This document shows positions 60,647-64,000 of a stretch of 64,000 nucleotides of DNA, piece after piece (the stretch's first letter is position 1; each line of letters starts with the position of its first letter). Source of the stretch: Phoenix dactylifera (taxonomy: Eukaryota; Streptophyta; Magnoliopsida; Arecales; Arecaceae); contig NW_024067933.1 of NCBI RefSeq assembly GCF_009389715.1, positions 1 through 64,000 of the forward strand. Reading direction: 5' to 3'. The notes beneath the pieces are model-generated. The model was not told the origin of the DNA, ran no database searches, and saw only the letters and a program-made list of their open reading frames with translations. The position numbers and the translations under genes are program-made.

Positions 60647-60655
60647 AGATCAGAG

Positions 60656-60904
60656 CTTCCATTGGGTTGTTAATAGCTCTCCTTCTCTATATGTTAATAT
60701 ATTAAGAGAGAATTATTACATACGTGGTGGTTACAACGATCACGAGGTGATCAGCATACCACTAAGGCTATATGCATGTAATATGCGCTTAATATACGGT
60801 ACTTAATCCTCCAACAATATACTTACTATTATTGTTGGCAAAACTTAGCTACAGTGGATAACAATATCTACACCAATGGTAAACTTCCTTCATCTTTCCA
60901 ATCT
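60656..60904. repeat. 3' flank of NPF copy B, shared with copy A
   Basis: It matches 30101-30348 at high identity. It probably includes the 3' untranslated region on the minus strand. I found no clear polyadenylation signal. Confidence 0.7.
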
Positions 60905-63498
60905 CTAAGTTCCCACTTTGCTGAACTCCACTTCTTTGGCACCAACTTCCTCGTCCACAACTTTCGAAGGGTTCTCAGGCTTGGCTACTTCCAAAGGCTT
61001 AAAGGTATAAAACATTGCGCAGATGATATAGTACCCAAGGTTGAATACCTGCATTCCTGTCACAAGCCAGTAGTAGTAATCCAACTTCCCCCTATTGATG
61101 TTGTCCTGGAGCCAGTCCCCCTTTTCCTCAGTATAGTCATGAACCAGAGTCACCAGCAAAGTCCCCAGGTAGTTCCCGAGGGATCCCGCAAGCCAGAACA
61201 GAGCGGCTGCCGTGCTTCTCATGCTCTCCGGGGACTGATCATAGAGAAACTCCATGTGTGCCACTGACGAGAAGGCGTCAGCCAGCCCGTGGATCGCATA
61301 CTGAGGCACCAACCAGAAGACACTGATTGGAATGGTCGCGTCCGGCGTATCGAGCAGCCCGTGCTCCGCCGCGACCGCCTTCCGCTTGGTTTCGACAAGA
61401 GCTGCAGCAACATTGGCTAAATTGGAGATGGCCAAGCCAATGCCCATGCGCTGAAGGTATGTGATGCCGGAAGGCTTTCCAGTGATCCGACGAGCCACCG
61501 GGACGAAGACCCGATCATAGAAGGCTAAGCTGAGGAGCATGGCCATGACTGTGAAGATGGAGATGGTGGCTGGGGGGATTTGAAACTTGGGGGTAAGGTG
61601 GCGGTCCATGGAACGTGCCTGTTGGATTGCAAAGGTGTAGCTGTGGGAGGCTGCAGTCACCACAAAGATGCCGACCGACCAAATGGGGATCATTCGGATG
61701 ATGGACTTGAGCTCCTCCACGCGGTGGACCGTCGATAACCTCCAGAGCCTCGGTTGGCCAGACTCTTCGATGTCACCCTCCACCACCACCGCCGCTCGAT
61801 CCAAAAACCTTCATGCAACCAGTTTCCACAATCAGTTGAAAGTAATCATCTTCTCCTAATCTTTTCTTATTTTTCAAGTACCAAATAATTTTTAGCATAT
61901 TAATCTGTCGAATTTGTGGGCACATGCGATACTTTCTAAGTATAATTTTGAGAAAACAAACCCAGACTTGGAATTTTTTTGATAAAATTCAGTGTTCAGT
62001 GGCTTACACAAGCTGGTTGGTGTGAAGTAGCCTCCCGGTGGTAGAGATATCAGCATCCAGCTCCTTATCCTCGTAGAGGAGACTAGGGTCCTCAGGTTTT
62101 ACCACATTCCTCTTCCTGAAGGCAGCGACCAGGACTTGGGTCAACCTGGTTAATGGGCTCCCCCCAGGCTTCATCTTAATGTAGAGAGGATAACCTATCA
62201 CAAAAGCTATTATAGAGAGGCACATGGCAACGGTGGGAATGCCAAAGCCCCAGCCCCAGCCCACATTCTCCTGGATGTACACCACCACAGTCAAGGCCAA
62301 GAGTACAGGCATCCCCATGCTGAAGAAGTAAAGGTTAAAGAAGTTCCACTTCTGGCCGGCCTCCCCCTGGAGTTCGACCTGGTCGGCCCCGAAGGCCACG
62401 ACGCAGGGACGGATGCCGCCGGAGCCAATGGATGTGCAGAGGAGTGAGAGATAGAGAACTGCGAGCTGCAGTGACGACGCTTGCCGGCATGGTTGTTGAG
62501 GGGAACAGGGTGGCGGGCGGAGCGACGGGAGGACGGCTGATATGGTGAGGGTCATCATTCCAAGCTGATAGATGATGGAGCCCACAGTTATGGTCCAGAA
62601 GCGGCCGGCGAAGGAGTCGGCGATCAGGGCGCCGACGATAGGGGTCAGGCTTGACGTGCCACCAAAGTTGGTGAGGGTGTTTGAGGCCTGAACCAGAGGC
62701 ATGTGAAGCTGCTGGGTTAAGTATGTGATCTTGTTTGCACTGAATCCCGAGGTGGCAAATCTGTCGCAGATTTCATTTGCTGCATGGAAGTATAATTTGA
62801 GCAATCTTAGAAATATGAAAGGAAATTGATGTCCTTTAAGCTCCATGAAAATAGTTGAATACTACTAGTGGAACCATAATATAAAGTTTGTCAAAGTTTT
62901 TTCTTTTTTTGACTATGTAAAAACTTGTTAAAGTTGAGTCACTTCCCTGGGATGATGAAACCAAGTCGTAAACACCAGATATCATGACGTCGCATCTGTT
63001 TCTAATTCCTTCTATTAAGAGTAACAGAGAAAACAGAGCATGACTACATAAAGTTTCCCATGAATTGAAGTTAGAAAGAAAGGAGTAAAAAATATTATTT
63101 TCGTACCATTAATCCTAAATTATACATCATAAACTTAGAGCGCAAGACAAAATCTCCAAAGGCCATAAACTTTAGATTTGATCCCCAAAATACTACTTTG
63201 AAGGAGCGAGATGTGCAATACCATAGAACTCGCCTATTGTCAAGCAGAGGAGATCCATAATGAGAGACTAATAACGGCATTAGACTCCTACTTAGTGCTC
63301 AAATTAAGTTTCTATCCAATTCCTTCCAGCAAAAAAGAAACAAGCCCAGAAACCGAAAAGTCTAAATAAACAACACAAATTTACCAACTAGTGAAGTTTG
63401 AGAATAACTACTTGTATCATATGTAGTTCACCTAGTATAAATGGCATGGTCTTGAGACCCCCCTGCTTCCTCTCCTTTTCTCTTCCATCCTCAGCCAT
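60905..63498 (-). CDS. NPF3.1: NRT1/PTR-family transporter, NPF3.1 type (copy B, intact)
   Basis: Three exons on the minus strand: 63432-63498, 62008-62779 and 60905-61808, with GT-AG introns of 652 and 199 bp. They join in frame to 1,743 bp, 580 residues plus stop, the usual length for the family. The start MAEDGREKERKQGG leads to TMPFILA|NEICDRFATSGF, where EICDR is this subgroup's form of the proton-coupling ExxER motif in helix 1. Other hallmarks are GSGGIRPCVVAFGADQ (about residues 145-160), NFFNLYFFSMGM, MDRHLTPKFQIPPA, DQSPESMRSTAAALFW and GNYLGTLLVTLV. Family members are 12-helix proton-coupled symporters. NPF3.1 relatives move nitrate, nitrite or gibberellin, at plasma or plastid membranes depending on species. 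The substrate here is not readable from sequence. It is a tandem duplicate of copy A. Confidence 0.93.
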
Positions 63499-63608
63499 TG
63501 CTCACAGATAGAACTGTCCAACCTCCCCAAATAGAAGAGTAGCAATGCTTAAGGCCTTGGCCAATGTATGACTCTCCTTACCTTGAGCATATGAGTGGTG
63601 GTGCCATC

Positions 63609-63616
63609 TATATATA
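63609..63616 (-). promoter_or_regulatory. TATA box of NPF copy B
   Basis: CTATATATAG lies about 115 bp upstream of the start codon at 63498. The duplicated promoter of copy A has a shorter TATATAG at the same place. The intervening 80-90 bp would be the 5' untranslated region. Confidence 0.55.
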
Positions 63617-64000
63617 GAGAGAGACACCACTGCCATTAAATGACTAGATACAAACTATGTCTACGCATCTCCTTCGACACCATGAAATCTTGTCCAACAT
63701 CACTATCTATGGTCCAGCCTGGTACGCCTGTTTTGGGCCCATGGAGCCATGGACAAAGGAACGAGATGAAGGTTCACGGTCTTAAGCGATTCATGGCCCT
63801 TTAATGAATTTATTTCGGCAGTAGGTACGTGTTCTGGAAAAGCCAAAGCACTTAGTTTTTGTTTGGCAGCAATTGTACTGCAGAGCCATACATACCCCAC
63901 GCTGTGGTGAGTTAGGCTCAGACAGTGGATTGGCATATCAAAGTGGGCGCTTTTCTATTGTTAGAATGCCAAAATACATCATTGGCTTGCACTAGACTGG
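63617..64000. other. upstream region of NPF copy B
   Basis: It matches the 5' flank of copy A (57180-57600). No gene is seen, and the short open frames are not conserved between the two flanks. Confidence 0.6.

Overview
This is nuclear DNA of a flowering plant, probably a monocot; a palm is a guess from general repeat style. Intron-containing genes, plant Copia and Gypsy elements, an L1-type LINE with an RNase H tail, hAT and CACTA DNA transposons and a fragment of mitochondrial rps4 all point to a plant nuclear genome. No bacterial-type gene organisation is present. Almost all of the window is transposon sequence. The one clearly intact host gene is an NRT1/PTR-family transporter of the NPF3.1 type (60905-63498, minus strand, three exons, 580 codons).

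Layout. 1-8.5 kb: a non-autonomous Gypsy element (1088-8531) with 2.2-kb LTRs, a 5-bp target duplication and an internal region made partly of a 407-bp unit repeated three times. 8.5-16.2 kb: an AT microsatellite, then a decayed hAT transposon whose transposase is split by a minus-strand LTR element (12383-16011, target duplication GAGAT). That element carries a phosphate-transporter (PHT1) gene fragment and a LINE tail. 18.7-22.1 kb: a CACTA element with palindromic subterminal repeats and captured host exons. 22.4-28.2 kb: a large inverted arrangement of short tandem repeats around a 125-bp GTCGAC-rich array, which holds a solo LTR (25506-27257). 28.4-28.8 kb: a LINE tail.

30.3-57.1 kb: a second copy of the NPF3.1-type gene (copy A), now a pseudogene blown up from about 2.7 kb to about 26.7 kb. 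A Tnt1/Tork-like Copia element (31096-36790) sits in exon 3. A second Copia element (37476-55769, target duplication TACAC) sits in exon 2. Inside the second element are a 10.2-kb Sirevirus-type Copia (41502-51706, target duplication ATATC) with an extra 425-codon ORF, and a 5'-truncated LINE (52462-55688, 17-bp target duplication) in its 3' LTR.

57-64 kb: two short tandem arrays, a mitochondrial insertion with truncated rps4, another LINE tail with a 32-base G run and its own target duplication, and the intact NPF copy B. Copies A and B are a tandem segmental duplication in the same orientation that includes 5' and 3' flanks. Because B lacks A's insertions, the intact copy shows exactly where each insertion landed in A. 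The insertion boundaries come from aligning the two copies by eye.
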